Positions 1 to 8,148 of a stretch of DNA of 64,000 bases are shown here, in pieces (position 1 is the first letter of the stretch; every line of letters starts with the position of its first letter). Source of the stretch: Mesorhizobium sp. B2-4-3 (GTDB lineage: Bacteria > Pseudomonadota > Alphaproteobacteria > Rhizobiales > Rhizobiaceae); assembly GCF_006442815.1 (NCBI RefSeq), contig NZ_VFVL01000003.1, forward strand, positions 1 to 64,000, given 5' to 3'. Made by a program: the position numbers and the translations under genes. Under the pieces are notes generated by a model. The model was given only the letters and a program-made list of their open reading frames with translations. It was not told the DNA's origin and made no database searches.

Positions 1-1227
1 GATCGAAACGATGCCGGCCGCGCCGCCGCCGTCACCACCGCCGCCACCCACCGATTCGACCAGCATGCCGATCGCCGCGATACCGTTGGTGGTGATGTTG
101 CCGGTGTTTGTTCCCGTGGCCTTGCCGCCATCATTGCCGCCGGCGCCCGAGCCGCCGCCGCCGAACAATCCGAACGCCCCGCCGCCGTCGCCGCCACCGC
201 CGCCCACCGACTGCACGACCATGCCGCTGGCATAGTCGCCCATCGTTGTGATGTTGCCGGAATTTTTTCCGTCCGCCGTGCCGCCGACGGTCGGCACGCC
301 GCCATTGCCGCCGCCGCCGGCGATCAGGCCGCCGCCACCGGCGCCATCGCCGCCAACGCCGCCGGCGGAACGCACGAGAATGCCCTTCGAGAACGCCCCT
401 TGCGTGAGGATCGTGCCTGCATTGTCGACCGAGGCGGGACCACCGTAACCGCCCGCTCCGCCGTCGCCGCCATCGCCGCTGCCGATAGCCCCAGCGAAGC
501 CGCCGTCACCACCATTGCCGCCGTCCGAGATGGCGCTGATACCATTGGAGAGGTCGCCGGTCGTGGTTATGTCGCTGCTGGAAGTGGTGGTGACAGTGGC
601 TGTGCCGCCATTGCCGCCGCGACCGCCGACGCCCCCATCCGACAGGCCCAGAGAGGCAGCGAATCCCCCATCGCCGCCGTTGCCGCCGTTTGCGTTGGCG
701 ATGATGCCATCGGCGGATCCGCCTGACGTCTGCAGCACCGACGTGTTGGTGATGTCGACGACACCGCCGGAGCCGCCATTTCCGCCGTCGCCGCCCTCGA
801 GTTCGACAAAGGGCGGGATTGCGGTGGCGTGGATGACGGTGCCGCCGTCGCCGCCGTTGCCGCCCTTGGCGCTGCCGACAAACGCAGCCGTTCCCACCGT
901 GGAGATGGGACTATTGTTGGTAAAGGTGGAATTTCCACCGGGGTCGCCGTTCTCACCGTCCGAATCGCCGAAAGCGTTGGCGCCGCCGTCGCCAGCCGCC
1001 CCATCATTGTTGATCACCACCTGCGCATGGGCGGAACCACAATAAACGGTGAGCCCGGCCAGAGCCGTCGCGCCGAGCAGCAAAGCAAGACGACCAGCGA
1101 AAATTGCGGTGCGCCTGGCACTCAAGTCGCCGGCTTCGGTAGGCGCCCCGATTGGCCGACCGAACGCAGCCCGATGATCTGCAATGCGCAATGCGCATTG
1201 CGCGCGCCGATTCCAAAACAGCGACAT
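1..1227 (-). CDS. Glycine-rich autotransporter-type surface protein, N-terminal part only
   Basis: The minus-strand frame opens at ATG 1227, preceded by a GGGGTGGGG ribosome-binding stretch, and stays open for 409 codons to the window edge, so the C-terminus is missing. Residues 1-68 form a long basic then hydrophobic signal region ending in AHA before Gln69, like the extended signal peptides of large autotransporters. The mature part is built of glycine-rich units such as GGNGGDGG and the longer SVGGGGGDGG block, alternating with TGNITT-like segments that suggest beta-helix turns. Proteins of this build usually end in a C-terminal outer-membrane beta-barrel; that is expected, not seen. Likely a secreted adhesin-like passenger; no function can be assigned. 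Large forward-strand proline-rich frames here are shadows of this repeat composition. Confidence 0.8.
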   Translation of the reverse strand, partial: MSLFWNRRAQCALRIADHRAAFGRPIGAPTEAGDLSARRTAIFAGRLALLLGATALAGLTVYCGSAHAQVVINNDGAAGDGGANAFGDSDGENGDPGGNSTFTNNSPISTVGTAAFVGSAKGGNGGDGGTVIHATAIPPFVELEGGDGGNGGSGGVVDITNTSVLQTSGGSADGIIANANGGNGGDGGFAASLGLSDGGVGGRGGNGGTATVTTTSSSDITTTGDLSNGISAISDGGNGGDGGFAGAIGSGDGGDGGAGGYGGPASVDNAGTILTQGAFSKGILVRSAGGVGGDGAGGGGLIAGGGGNGGVPTVGGTADGKNSGNITTMGDYASGMVVQSVGGGGGDGGGAFGLFGGGGSGAGGNDGGKATGTNTGNITTNGIAAIGMLVESVGGGGGDGGGAAGIVSI

Positions 1228-1349
1228 GTCCCCACCCCGTCGTGATCGCGCTTACCACCCTTAAGTCAGCGCCACGTCCCTTGCGGCTTGCAGGCCGCGT
1301 CACGCCCGTCCAAGTCGATGCACCGTCCGGTTGCTGAGCGGTGCCTTTT

Positions 1350-1397
1350 TTAGGATATCCTAACTTTTCGGTTGTGGAACCCTAAAACTTACGTAAG
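1350..1397. promoter_or_regulatory. Two perfect palindromes in a divergent intergenic region
   Basis: TTAGGATATCCTAA at 1350-1363 is a perfect 14-bp palindrome, and CTTACGTAAG at 1388-1397 is a perfect 10-bp palindrome 34 bp away centre to centre. They lie between the divergent autotransporter gene (start 1227) and the secreted small protein gene (start about 1515), where operators would be expected. The cognate regulator is unknown and nothing in the window is an obvious partner. Confidence 0.4.
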
Positions 1398-1514
1398 GGA
1401 CACTGACCAAATCGCAGGGCGTTTACCAGTCGTCATATGACGGCAATCGCGCAGCCTCCGTGAGCCGCATCACATTTGGCGGTTAGCCATGGCGTTGCGG
1501 GCCGCCCGCACTAT

Positions 1515-1847
1515 ATGAAACGCATGGTTTTTCGTATGGGACCCGTGCGGATGCTTCGTCACACTCAGGCTGTTCTGGCCGGCGCCGTGCTGATGGCCGC
1601 GGTTTCTCAGGTTGCGCCGTCTTATGCGCAGATCGTCATCCCGACGAATCGCAACGCGTTGGTACAGCAGAATGAGCTGCAGCAGTTGCAGAACCGGCTG
1701 CAGCGGCAGCAATACCAGCAGCAGCAGCAATTGTATCGCGAGCTTGACCGGCAGAGCGCGCCCAAGCCCCGGCCCGATGTGCCGGTGTACGGCAACACCT
1801 GTCGGATGGAAGCGGTCGGCAACACGATTTCGCGGGTTTGCCGCTGA
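1515..1847 (+). CDS. Secreted glutamine-rich small protein, function unknown
   Basis: About 110 residues. Several in-frame starts exist (TTG 1476, ATG 1515, 1524, 1536, 1551); ATG 1515 is chosen but the exact start is uncertain because no clear ribosome-binding site distinguishes them. An N-terminal hydrophobic segment ending SYA-Q predicts Sec export. The mature part is rich in Gln and Leu (QQLQNRLQRQQ-type stretch) and probably forms a short coiled coil. Two Cys near the C-terminus (in GNTCRME and SRVCR) could form a disulfide in the periplasm. It is divergent from the autotransporter gene and might share its control region, but a functional link is only speculation. Confidence 0.6.
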   Translation: MKRMVFRMGPVRMLRHTQAVLAGAVLMAAVSQVAPSYAQIVIPTNRNALVQQNELQQLQNRLQRQQYQQQQQLYRELDRQSAPKPRPDVPVYGNTCRMEAVGNTISRVCR

Positions 1848-1992
1848 CATTTTGTTTTTTTCAGTTTATTAGCCGACTTACTTGCTGGCAAAATGCCGGA
1901 TTGCAAGGGCGGCGGTTTTAGGGTTTGCAGAGGGAAGGTTTTTGCCGCGCGGAGAGCGTGTGGCAGGGATGCTGCTCTCAGCGGAATTTGGG

Positions 1993-2460
1993 ATGGCAAC
2001 AACCAAGAAGAAAGCAGTTCGCAGAGCCAAGAAGGGCCAACGGATCCGCCAGGTGGCGGCCATTCCGTATCGGGTGCGGGAAGACGGCAGCCTCGAAGTG
2101 TTGCTGGTCACCTCACGCACCACGCGGCGCTTCATCGTACCCAAGGGTTGGCCGATGAAGGGCAAGAGCGGGCGCAAGGCCGCAATGATCGAAGCCCAGG
2201 AAGAAGCCGGCGTTCTCGGCAAGACGCTGAAGCAGCCTGCCGGCACCTATTCCTATTGGAAACGCATGGCCAACGGCTTCATTCGCGTGGACGTTGCGGT
2301 CTATCTGCTCGAGGTCACCGAGGAGCTTGTTGACTGGCAGGAAGCCGCGAACAGGCAGCGCGCATGGCTGCCGGCGGCCGACGCCGCCCTGCTCATCGAC
2401 GAGCCGGAGCTTTCGGCGCTGTTGAGGGATTTGACTGTTCCGCCAACAGACCCGGCATAA
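1993..2460 (+). CDS. Nudix hydrolase with altered Nudix box
   Basis: A 155-residue protein with a Lys/Arg-rich N-terminus and a Nudix fold. The Nudix box lies at residues 52-74: G52, five residues, then Lys58 where Glu is usual, seven residues, and Ile66 in place of Arg before E67, E70, E71 and G73. The metal-binding EExG core is kept while two consensus positions are changed. The PKGWPMKGK run before it resembles the diphosphoinositol-polyphosphate or ADP-ribose type clade found widely in rhizobia. Substrate cannot be told from sequence. ATG 1993 is preferred over upstream TTG 1882 and ATG 1972 because the conserved domain begins soon after it. Confidence 0.8.
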   Translation: MATTKKKAVRRAKKGQRIRQVAAIPYRVREDGSLEVLLVTSRTTRRFIVPKGWPMKGKSGRKAAMIEAQEEAGVLGKTLKQPAGTYSYWKRMANGFIRVDVAVYLLEVTEELVDWQEAANRQRAWLPAADAALLIDEPELSALLRDLTVPPTDPA

Positions 2461-2588
2461 GCAACCAGCTATTCAATGTCGTCCGGGAACGGCCTTGCCG
2501 GCGTGCCGGTATAGGCCCACCAGCAGCGGCTCCGGCCTGGTACCCTCATTCGCTGCTTGACTCATGCATATCCCAATGGTTATACGTC

Positions 2589-2614
2589 AATCAATAGCCA
2601 ACGAGTTATTGATT
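2589..2614. promoter_or_regulatory. Inverted repeat, probable ArsR-family operator
   Basis: AATCAATA (2589-2596) and TATTGATT (2607-2614) are perfect 8-bp inverted arms separated by 10 bp. The site ends four bases before ATG 2619 of an ArsR-type regulator, a position suited to autorepression. Its AT-rich composition stands out from the surrounding GC-rich DNA. Assignment to the neighbouring regulator is inference. Confidence 0.55.
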
Positions 2615-2618
2615 AAAA

Positions 2619-2942
2619 ATGACGACCGCGCACGATATGCTGTTCAGGACGCTTGCCGATCCGACGCGACGCGCCATCTTCGAACGTCTCTGCCGCCAGG
2701 GCGAGCAGACGGTCGGTGCCCTGACCGCGCAGGCCGGCGTATCGCAGCCGGCTGTGTCGAAGCATCTGGGCGTCCTCAAGGAGGCGGGACTGGTGCGCGA
2801 CCGCCATGAAGGGCGCCAGACCCATTACAGCGCCCAGCTCAAGGCGCTGGCGCCGTTGATGGACTGGACGCGCGACATGGCGGGGTTTTGGGAAAGCCGG
2901 TTCGACGATCTGGAAGACCTGCTCAAAAGGATGGATCAATGA
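2619..2942 (+). CDS. ArsR-family winged-helix transcriptional regulator
   Basis: A 107-residue DNA-binding protein. The winged helix covers about residues 10-75, with ADPTRRAIFERL at the start and the recognition helix near 42-55 (SQPAVSKHLGVL). It has a single Cys and no CxC-type metal site, so it probably belongs to the non-metal ArsR subgroup that is commonly paired with SRPBCC genes. Its stop codon overlaps the next gene's start (ATGA), which predicts translational coupling. A perfect inverted repeat just upstream of ATG 2619 is the likely operator. No strong ribosome-binding site is visible. Confidence 0.85.
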   Translation: MTTAHDMLFRTLADPTRRAIFERLCRQGEQTVGALTAQAGVSQPAVSKHLGVLKEAGLVRDRHEGRQTHYSAQLKALAPLMDWTRDMAGFWESRFDDLEDLLKRMDQ

Positions 2943-3343
2943 ATGAGGCAGCAACGCGCTCAGTCGTCGTCGAGCGCGAGATACCTTTTCCGCCGGAAAA
3001 GATCTGGCGCGCGCTCACCCAACCGCATCTCATCGAGGAGTGGCTGATGAAGAACAGCTTCAAGCCGGTCGTGGACCATCGCTTCAATATGAGCGCCGAA
3101 TGGGGAGGCGTCGACTGCCAGGTGCGGACGGTCGAGCCCAACCGGACCCTGTCCTACAGCTGGGACACCAAGGATCTCGAGAGCGTCGTCACCTGGACGC
3201 TCACCCCGACGGGCACGGGCACGCATCTGCGCATGGAGCAGGTCGGCTTCCGCACCGATCAGGAGCCGTACTACCGCGGCGCCACGGTGGGCTGGAAGCG
3301 CAACTTCACGGCCCTGGAACAGCTGCTTTCGCGGATCGATTGA
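2939..3343 (+). CDS. SRPBCC (AHSA1-like) family protein
   Basis: A 134-residue START/SRPBCC-fold protein of the Activator-of-Hsp90-ATPase-1-like group: an N-terminal REIPFPPEKIWRALT helix-grip start, a central WTLTPTGTGTHL strand and a C-terminal amphipathic helix (WKRNFTALEQLL). Such proteins bind small hydrophobic ligands in a deep cavity; the ligand here is unknown. ATG 2939 overlaps the ArsR stop by four bases, so the two are almost certainly one operon. ArsR-SRPBCC pairs are common, and the SRPBCC partner may sense or sequester a compound that also affects the regulator, but this is inference. Confidence 0.85.
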   Translation: MNEAATRSVVVEREIPFPPEKIWRALTQPHLIEEWLMKNSFKPVVDHRFNMSAEWGGVDCQVRTVEPNRTLSYSWDTKDLESVVTWTLTPTGTGTHLRMEQVGFRTDQEPYYRGATVGWKRNFTALEQLLSRID

Positions 3344-3422
3344 AGCCCGCCGAAGCTTCAAAAGACAGACATGGGTCCCGGCGGGACGGCAAACCGCGGG
3401 CGTAAGCAATGGAGACACGAAA

Positions 3423-3815
3423 ATGAAGATCAAGCTGACCAGCATCTATGTCGACGACCAGGAAAAGGCTCTTGGCTTCTATACTGAAATTCTGGGCTTC
3501 ACGAAGAAGGCCGACTTCACCAATGGGCCGTTTCGCTGGCTGACCGTCACCTCGCCTGACGATCCGGACGGCACCGAGCTGCAGCTGGCCCTCAACGACA
3601 ATCCGGCGGCAAAGACTTATCAGCAGGCCATCTTCAAGCAGGGCCAGCCGGCGCTGATGCTGTTCACCGACGACATCAAGAGCGACCATGAGCGCATCAA
3701 GGCCAACGGCGGCAGCTTCGCCATGGCGCCGACCGCGGTGACCGGCGCCACCATCGCGGAGCTCAACGACACCTGCGGCAACCTCATTCAGCTTTCGCAG
3801 CTGGCGCGCTGGTAG
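3423..3815 (+). CDS. VOC (glyoxalase/bleomycin-resistance fold) family protein
   Basis: A 130-residue vicinal oxygen chelate protein. It begins with the typical strand-helix KLTSIYVDDQEKALGFYTE, followed by paired beta-alpha-beta-beta-beta modules to about residue 125. VOC members include glyoxalases, extradiol dioxygenases and fosfomycin or bleomycin resistance proteins; this short form cannot be assigned to one reaction. It follows the SRPBCC gene by 79 bases on the same strand and is preceded by GGAGACACGAAA, so it probably belongs to the same string. Confidence 0.85.
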   Translation: MKIKLTSIYVDDQEKALGFYTEILGFTKKADFTNGPFRWLTVTSPDDPDGTELQLALNDNPAAKTYQQAIFKQGQPALMLFTDDIKSDHERIKANGGSFAMAPTAVTGATIAELNDTCGNLIQLSQLARW

Positions 3816-3854
3816 GCAGCTCGATCCGTATCGTCATTTGCAAGGGAGGTTTGA

Positions 3855-4088
3855 TTGAACTGGAGCAAATGGATCAGGCAGCTTCACCGCTGGCTGTCGA
3901 TCATCTTCACCGTCACCGTCATTGCCAATTTCGCCGCCATGGCCATGGGCCCGCCGCCCGCCTGGATCGTCTATTCGCCGTTGGTTCCGCTTTTCCTGCT
4001 GCTGTTCAGCGGCCTTTACATGTTCGTGCTGCCCTATGCCGCCAAGCGGCGCGATGAGCCGGTGCGCGAGCGCATGGGATCGGCCTGA
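3855..4088 (+). CDS. Small two-helix membrane protein, unknown function
   Basis: A 77-residue protein started by TTG 3855, supported by a strong GGGAGGT five bases upstream. Residues 13-33 and 40-62 are hydrophobic and should span the membrane, leaving a basic C-terminal tail (KRRDEPVRERMG). The start WIRQLHRWLSI recalls the first helix of PepSY-type membrane proteins, but the rest is too short for that family. It overlaps the next gene by one base (TGATG), so it is part of the same transcription unit. Confidence 0.75.
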   Translation: MNWSKWIRQLHRWLSIIFTVTVIANFAAMAMGPPPAWIVYSPLVPLFLLLFSGLYMFVLPYAAKRRDEPVRERMGSA

Positions 4089-4537
4089 TGGCGAAGGTAA
4101 AATCGCAAAAGGTTGCCGCCGGTTCCCCGGACAAGAAGCCCGTCCTGCTTTCAGGCGGCAACCCGCAGATCGCCAAGGGCTATGGCGACGCGCCTGTCCA
4201 GGCCTATATCGCGGCGATGCCGGGCTGGAAGAGCGAGGTCGGGCGCCGGCTCGACCAGCTCATCGTTAAGGCCGTTCCCAACGTGCAGAAGGCCGTCAAA
4301 TGGAACTCTCCCTTCTACGGAATGGAAGGCGAAGGCTGGTTTCTCGGTATCCATTGCTTCGCCAGATACATCAAGGTGGCGTTCTTCCGCGGCCTGTCGC
4401 TGGAACCGGTGCCGCCTGTCGAATCCAAGAGCAGGGACACACGCTATTTCCACATCCATGAGAGCGACCGGCTCGACGAGGAGCAGTTCGTCTCCTGGGT
4501 GAAGCAGGCAAGCCAGCTGCCCGGCGAACGGATGTAA
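4088..4537 (+). CDS. DUF1801 family protein
   Basis: A 149-residue protein of the DUF1801 (YdhG-like) family, recognised by the conserved VKWNSPFYG run at about residues 70-78 and the following GWFLGIHCFARYIKVAFF strand. The fold is small and cytosolic; its biochemical role is not established. The start ATG shares its first base with the stop of the membrane-protein gene. A second, divergent DUF1801 gene follows 78 bases downstream, making a local pair. Confidence 0.8.
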   Translation: MAKVKSQKVAAGSPDKKPVLLSGGNPQIAKGYGDAPVQAYIAAMPGWKSEVGRRLDQLIVKAVPNVQKAVKWNSPFYGMEGEGWFLGIHCFARYIKVAFFRGLSLEPVPPVESKSRDTRYFHIHESDRLDEEQFVSWVKQASQLPGERM

Positions 4538-4615
4538 GCGCACGAACGATCAAGCGCCGTTTCCCGGAAGCGACAACGGTGGCAATCTCTTATCCAGCCC
4601 GAAGGAGAACCGGAT

Positions 4616-5014
4616 ATGCAAGAAGGCAGCGCACAGGACGGCAAGTCTGCATCCGAGCTGATCGACGTAAGGATCAAGGAACTCGGCGACTGGCGAGGCG
4701 AGACGCTTGCACGGCTCCGCGCCTTGATCAGGCAAGCCGCGCCCGAAGCCGTCGAGACATGGAAATGGCGCGGCGTGCCGGTCTGGGAGGATGCCGGCAT
4801 CATCTGCACCGGCGAGACCTACAAGGCTGTCGTCAAGCTGACCTTCGCCAGGGGCGCGGCGCTGCCCGATCCCAAGAAGCTCTTCAACTCCAGCCTCGAA
4901 GGCAACACCAGGCGCGCCATCGATTTCAAGGAAGGCGACACGGTCGACGCCGACGCCCTGAAGGCGCTCGTCCGCGAGGCCGTGGCCCTCAACAAATCCA
5001 AGACCAAGCGCTGA
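4616..5014 (+). CDS. DUF1801 family protein, second copy
   Basis: A 132-residue DUF1801 protein preceded by GAAGGAGAACC. The family signature appears as WKWRGVPVW near residues 49-57, followed by GETYKAVVKLTF. It differs strongly from the preceding 149-residue paralogue, so this is not a recent tandem duplication. It has a Lys-rich end (NKSKTKR). It is the last gene of the string that begins with the ArsR regulator. Confidence 0.8.
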   Translation: MQEGSAQDGKSASELIDVRIKELGDWRGETLARLRALIRQAAPEAVETWKWRGVPVWEDAGIICTGETYKAVVKLTFARGAALPDPKKLFNSSLEGNTRRAIDFKEGDTVDADALKALVREAVALNKSKTKR

Positions 5015-5319
5015 GACGCGGCTGCCACGCGGCGCTATCGGATTGATGTGGCCGGCTTTTTTCTTCCGCGTCCTCGCACTGTGGATCGATACTATGCACA
5101 AAATATCGGCATCACGCGGCGTAAGCGTCCTTTTGTTGCTGAGCAATAACTCATGAAACAAATACTGGACAAATTTATCGGCTGTTAAGCCAGGCGCGCT
5201 ATCTGGATTGATGTCGCCAGTAACCGGACGACATGCAGGGAAGAACACCGTCTCAACCGGCGGATGAACCAGCCGGACGGACACCGAGGGAGCCAGCATA
5301 TGAGCTCCATGGGAATGGG
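5015..5319. other. Intergenic stretch before the GGDEF/EAL gene
   Basis: About 305 bases with no convincing gene. GTGGCCGGC followed by six T at 5056-5061 could act as a weak terminator for the DUF1801 string. TTGCTGAGCAA near 5136 is a short palindrome. The part from 5233 could be coding if the upstream ATG of the next gene is used. Confidence 0.4.
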
Positions 5320-7806
5320 ATGAAGCTCTCATTGGCCGATGCCGCCCCGCGTCTCATCGGGCTGGTCTGGCCTTTCGTCGCGGTCGTCCTGATCCAGGCG
5401 CTGGTTGCGACGCTTAGCCTCCACACGCTGTCAGCTGTCCGCGCCTATGTCGGCGGCGAAAGCCAATGGTCGAAGGGGCAGAAGCACGCCATCTATTTCC
5501 TCAGCCTTTATGCCGACACCGGCCGGGAAGAGTATTTCAGCGAATATCGTCAAGCCATCGCCGTGCCGCTGGCCGATCGCGCCGCGCGGCTGGCGCTCGA
5601 ACAGGCCGAGCCCGATACGAATGCGGCCAGGCTTGGCTTTCTTGGCGGCAACAACCATCCCGACGATGTCGCCGGCCTGATCTGGCTGTTCCGGAATTTC
5701 CGCAGCGTCAGCTATCTCGACACCGCGATCCGCCACTGGACGGACGCCGACGAGATGATCCTCGCCATCGAAAGACTTGGCGACGACATGCATCGCAGGC
5801 TCGAAAAGGGGCCGGGATCGTCGGCCGAGATCGGCCTCTGGAAAGCGCAAATCCACCAGATCGACCACCGGATCGGGCCTCTGTCCAAAGCCTTTTCCGA
5901 CAGTCTCGGCGAGGGATCGCGCTTCATCAAAATGGCGCTGACGGCGGCCAATCTCGCCACCGCCGCCCTGCTTATCCTGCTCGCCGTCTGGCGCACGCGC
6001 AAGCTGATGAAGCAGCGCCAGGCCTTCCAGAACGCCCTCAATGCCGAGCGCGAGCGTGCCCAGATCACATTGGCTTCGATCGGCCAGGCAGTCATCAGCA
6101 CCGATGCCGAGGGGCGGCTGGACTATATGAATGCCGGAGCGGAAAGGCTGCTTGCCTGTTCGCTGGCCGCCGCCAAGGGCAGGCCGGTCGCCTCGTTGTT
6201 CCGGCTCGTCGACAAGGACAGCGGCGTCGAGGAGTCCGATCTGGTCCCGCGCCTGCTGGCGGGCGAGCCGCGCCGCTCCAATGTGCGCCCGCAGCTTCTG
6301 GAGCGTCCCGACGGTTCGGTCGTGCCGGTGGCGCTGAACGGCGCTCCGCTGATCGTCTCCGGCACGATCCTGGGGTGCGTCCTTGCCCTGCACGACATGA
6401 CACGTGAGCAGGACTATATCGAGCGCCTGTCGTGGCAGGCATCGCATGACGCGCTGACCGGTCTCGTCAACCGCCGCGACTTCGAGAACCGTCTGGCAAG
6501 CGCGATCTCCGAGGCGCCGGAAAGGTCGCGCCGGCACGCGCTGATGTATCTCGATCTCGATCAGTTCAAGCTGGTCAACGATACCTGCGGCCATGCCGCC
6601 GGCGACCAGTTGCTGCGCCAGATCTCGGTGCTGCTCGCAAACGAGCTGCCGCCCGGCGATATCCTGGCGAGACTGGGCGGCGACGAGTTCGGCGTGCTGC
6701 TCTTCGATTGCGATACCGACTGTGCCGCGGCGACGGCCGAAAGGCTGCGCGCCACGGTCCAGGATCTGCATTTCTCCTGGGATGGACGTCCCTTCAACAT
6801 CAGCGTCAGCATCGGCATGGTCGAAGTCGCCAATGCCGGCATGACGCTGGAAGAGGTGCTGCGCGCCGCCGACGTCGCCTGCTACATGGCCAAGGAAAAG
6901 GGCCGCAACCGCGTCCAGATCCACAGCGACGGCGACACCGCGCTTCGCGAGCGTTTCGGCGAGATGGCCTGGGTGCAGCGCCTGCATGCCGCGCTGGATG
7001 AGAACCGCTTCAGGTTGCATGCGCAGGAGATCGCGCCGCTGCGGGACGATATTGCCGAGCCAGGGGCACATATCGAAATCCTGCTCAGGCTGACCGACGA
7101 GGACGGCAGCTTCGTCACCCCGCAGAGCTTCATCCCGGCGGCGGAGCGTTACGGACTGATGCCGGCGATCGACCGCTGGGTGGTGCGAAACGCCTTCGCC
7201 ACATTGGCGGCCAGACGCACCGACCCGCGCGCGACGCCGATATCCACCTGCGCGATCAATCTCTCCGGCGCCACGTTCGGCGACGAGACGTTTCTCGGCT
7301 TCATGCGCGAGCAGTTCGCCGCGCACGCCATTGCGCCCGAAACGATCTGCCTGGAGATCACCGAGACCAGCGCCATCGCCAATCTGACCGAGGCCATGCG
7401 CTTCATCGCCGACCTGCGAGGACTGGGCTGCCGCTTCGCGCTCGACGATTTCGGCTCCGGCATGTCGTCCTTCGCCTATCTGAAGCATTTGCCGGTCGAT
7501 TACCTCAAGATCGACGGCAGCTTCGTCAAGGATATGCTCGACGACCGCATCGATCGCGCGATGGTCGAGATGATCCATCATATCGGCAAGGTGACGGGAA
7601 AACGCACCATCGCCGAATTCGTCGAAAGCGACGGCATCGTCGAAGCCTTGAAAGCGATCGGCGTCGACTACGCGCAGGGCTATGCGATCGCGCGACCCCA
7701 GCCGTTCGACGCCGCCACCGTTGTGCGCGGCAATCGCAGCGAGCGCGATGCAACGGCGGATAGCTGGGAGACTTTGGCGCAGACGCTGCGCCGCAAAGCC
7801 GGCTAA
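5320..7806 (+). CDS. Membrane GGDEF/EAL protein with periplasmic sensor and PAS domain
   Basis: About 828 residues from ATG 5320; an in-frame ATG at 5233 would add 29 hydrophilic residues and cannot be excluded. Order: transmembrane helix (about 11-33), periplasmic region of about 170 residues, second helix (about 205-225), PAS domain (about 240-360), GGDEF domain with intact GGDEF near residue 453, and EAL domain. The EAL motif reads EIL (about 586), but the other metal and catalytic motifs are present: INLSG, EITE, DDFGSG, KIDGSF, EFVES and QGY. The position of the inhibitory RxxD site before GGDEF reads PPGD. It probably makes and/or degrades cyclic di-GMP in response to a periplasmic signal; the net activity is unclear. 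Confidence 0.9.
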   Translation: MKLSLADAAPRLIGLVWPFVAVVLIQALVATLSLHTLSAVRAYVGGESQWSKGQKHAIYFLSLYADTGREEYFSEYRQAIAVPLADRAARLALEQAEPDTNAARLGFLGGNNHPDDVAGLIWLFRNFRSVSYLDTAIRHWTDADEMILAIERLGDDMHRRLEKGPGSSAEIGLWKAQIHQIDHRIGPLSKAFSDSLGEGSRFIKMALTAANLATAALLILLAVWRTRKLMKQRQAFQNALNAERERAQITLASIGQAVISTDAEGRLDYMNAGAERLLACSLAAAKGRPVASLFRLVDKDSGVEESDLVPRLLAGEPRRSNVRPQLLERPDGSVVPVALNGAPLIVSGTILGCVLALHDMTREQDYIERLSWQASHDALTGLVNRRDFENRLASAISEAPERSRRHALMYLDLDQFKLVNDTCGHAAGDQLLRQISVLLANELPPGDILARLGGDEFGVLLFDCDTDCAAATAERLRATVQDLHFSWDGRPFNISVSIGMVEVANAGMTLEEVLRAADVACYMAKEKGRNRVQIHSDGDTALRERFGEMAWVQRLHAALDENRFRLHAQEIAPLRDDIAEPGAHIEILLRLTDEDGSFVTPQSFIPAAERYGLMPAIDRWVVRNAFATLAARRTDPRATPISTCAINLSGATFGDETFLGFMREQFAAHAIAPETICLEITETSAIANLTEAMRFIADLRGLGCRFALDDFGSGMSSFAYLKHLPVDYLKIDGSFVKDMLDDRIDRAMVEMIHHIGKVTGKRTIAEFVESDGIVEALKAIGVDYAQGYAIARPQPFDAATVVRGNRSERDATADSWETLAQTLRRKAG

Positions 7807-7876
7807 TTATCCAGCCCTCTAAAGGGTTTGCGTGGCAGGCGGCGTGCCTTGGAGATTGGCCGAAACGCCCACGCGA

Positions 7877-8059
7877 TCGTCATTCCAGGGCGGAGCAGGA
7901 GCGAAGCTCCGTCGCGAAGACCCTGGAATCCATGCCGTTACCTTCGCCAAGGCGTGCAACGGAGCAGAATTCCGCACCGTGGCGGCGCTTCCAAGTCACG
8001 GAATGGATTCTATGGTCTGCGCGCGTCGCTTCGCTCCTTGCTCCGCCATAGAATGACGA
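7877..8059. repeat. Long imperfect inverted repeat (interspersed palindromic element)
   Basis: The ends TCGTCATTC (7877-7885) and GAATGACGA (8051-8059) open a 183-bp imperfect palindrome. The outer arms continue through GGCGGAGCA and GAGCGAAGC with two mismatches and one indel, and an inner pair (CCTGGAATCCAT against ATGGATTCTATGG) extends it. It fills most of the gap between convergent genes. The look is of a short mobile palindromic repeat; copies elsewhere in the genome are expected but cannot be checked here. Confidence 0.65.
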
Positions 8060-8148
8060 GGTTGGGCGGCTCTCGACCAATCCCCGGCGTTTGCGCTGAT
8101 TTCGCGGACATGAATGGAAAATCTTGCACCAAGACAAATAGCGACCTT

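Noticed and set aside
515..1045. Proline-rich forward frames in the first kilobase
   Set aside because: They are the complement of the glycine-rich repeats of the minus-strand autotransporter frame.
1186..1203. An 18-bp perfect palindrome GCGCAATGCGCATTGCGC
   Set aside because: It lies inside the coding sequence of the autotransporter signal region; it may be chance in GC-rich DNA and has no regulatory context.
2888..2938. Longer start for the SRPBCC gene
   Set aside because: It would overlap the ArsR gene by more than 50 bases, while ATG 2939 gives a standard ATGA junction and the usual family start.
5431..7581. A 716-residue open frame on the minus strand opposite the GGDEF/EAL gene
   Set aside because: Composition and position are those of a high-GC shadow frame; the forward frame has complete catalytic motifs and the minus frame has none.
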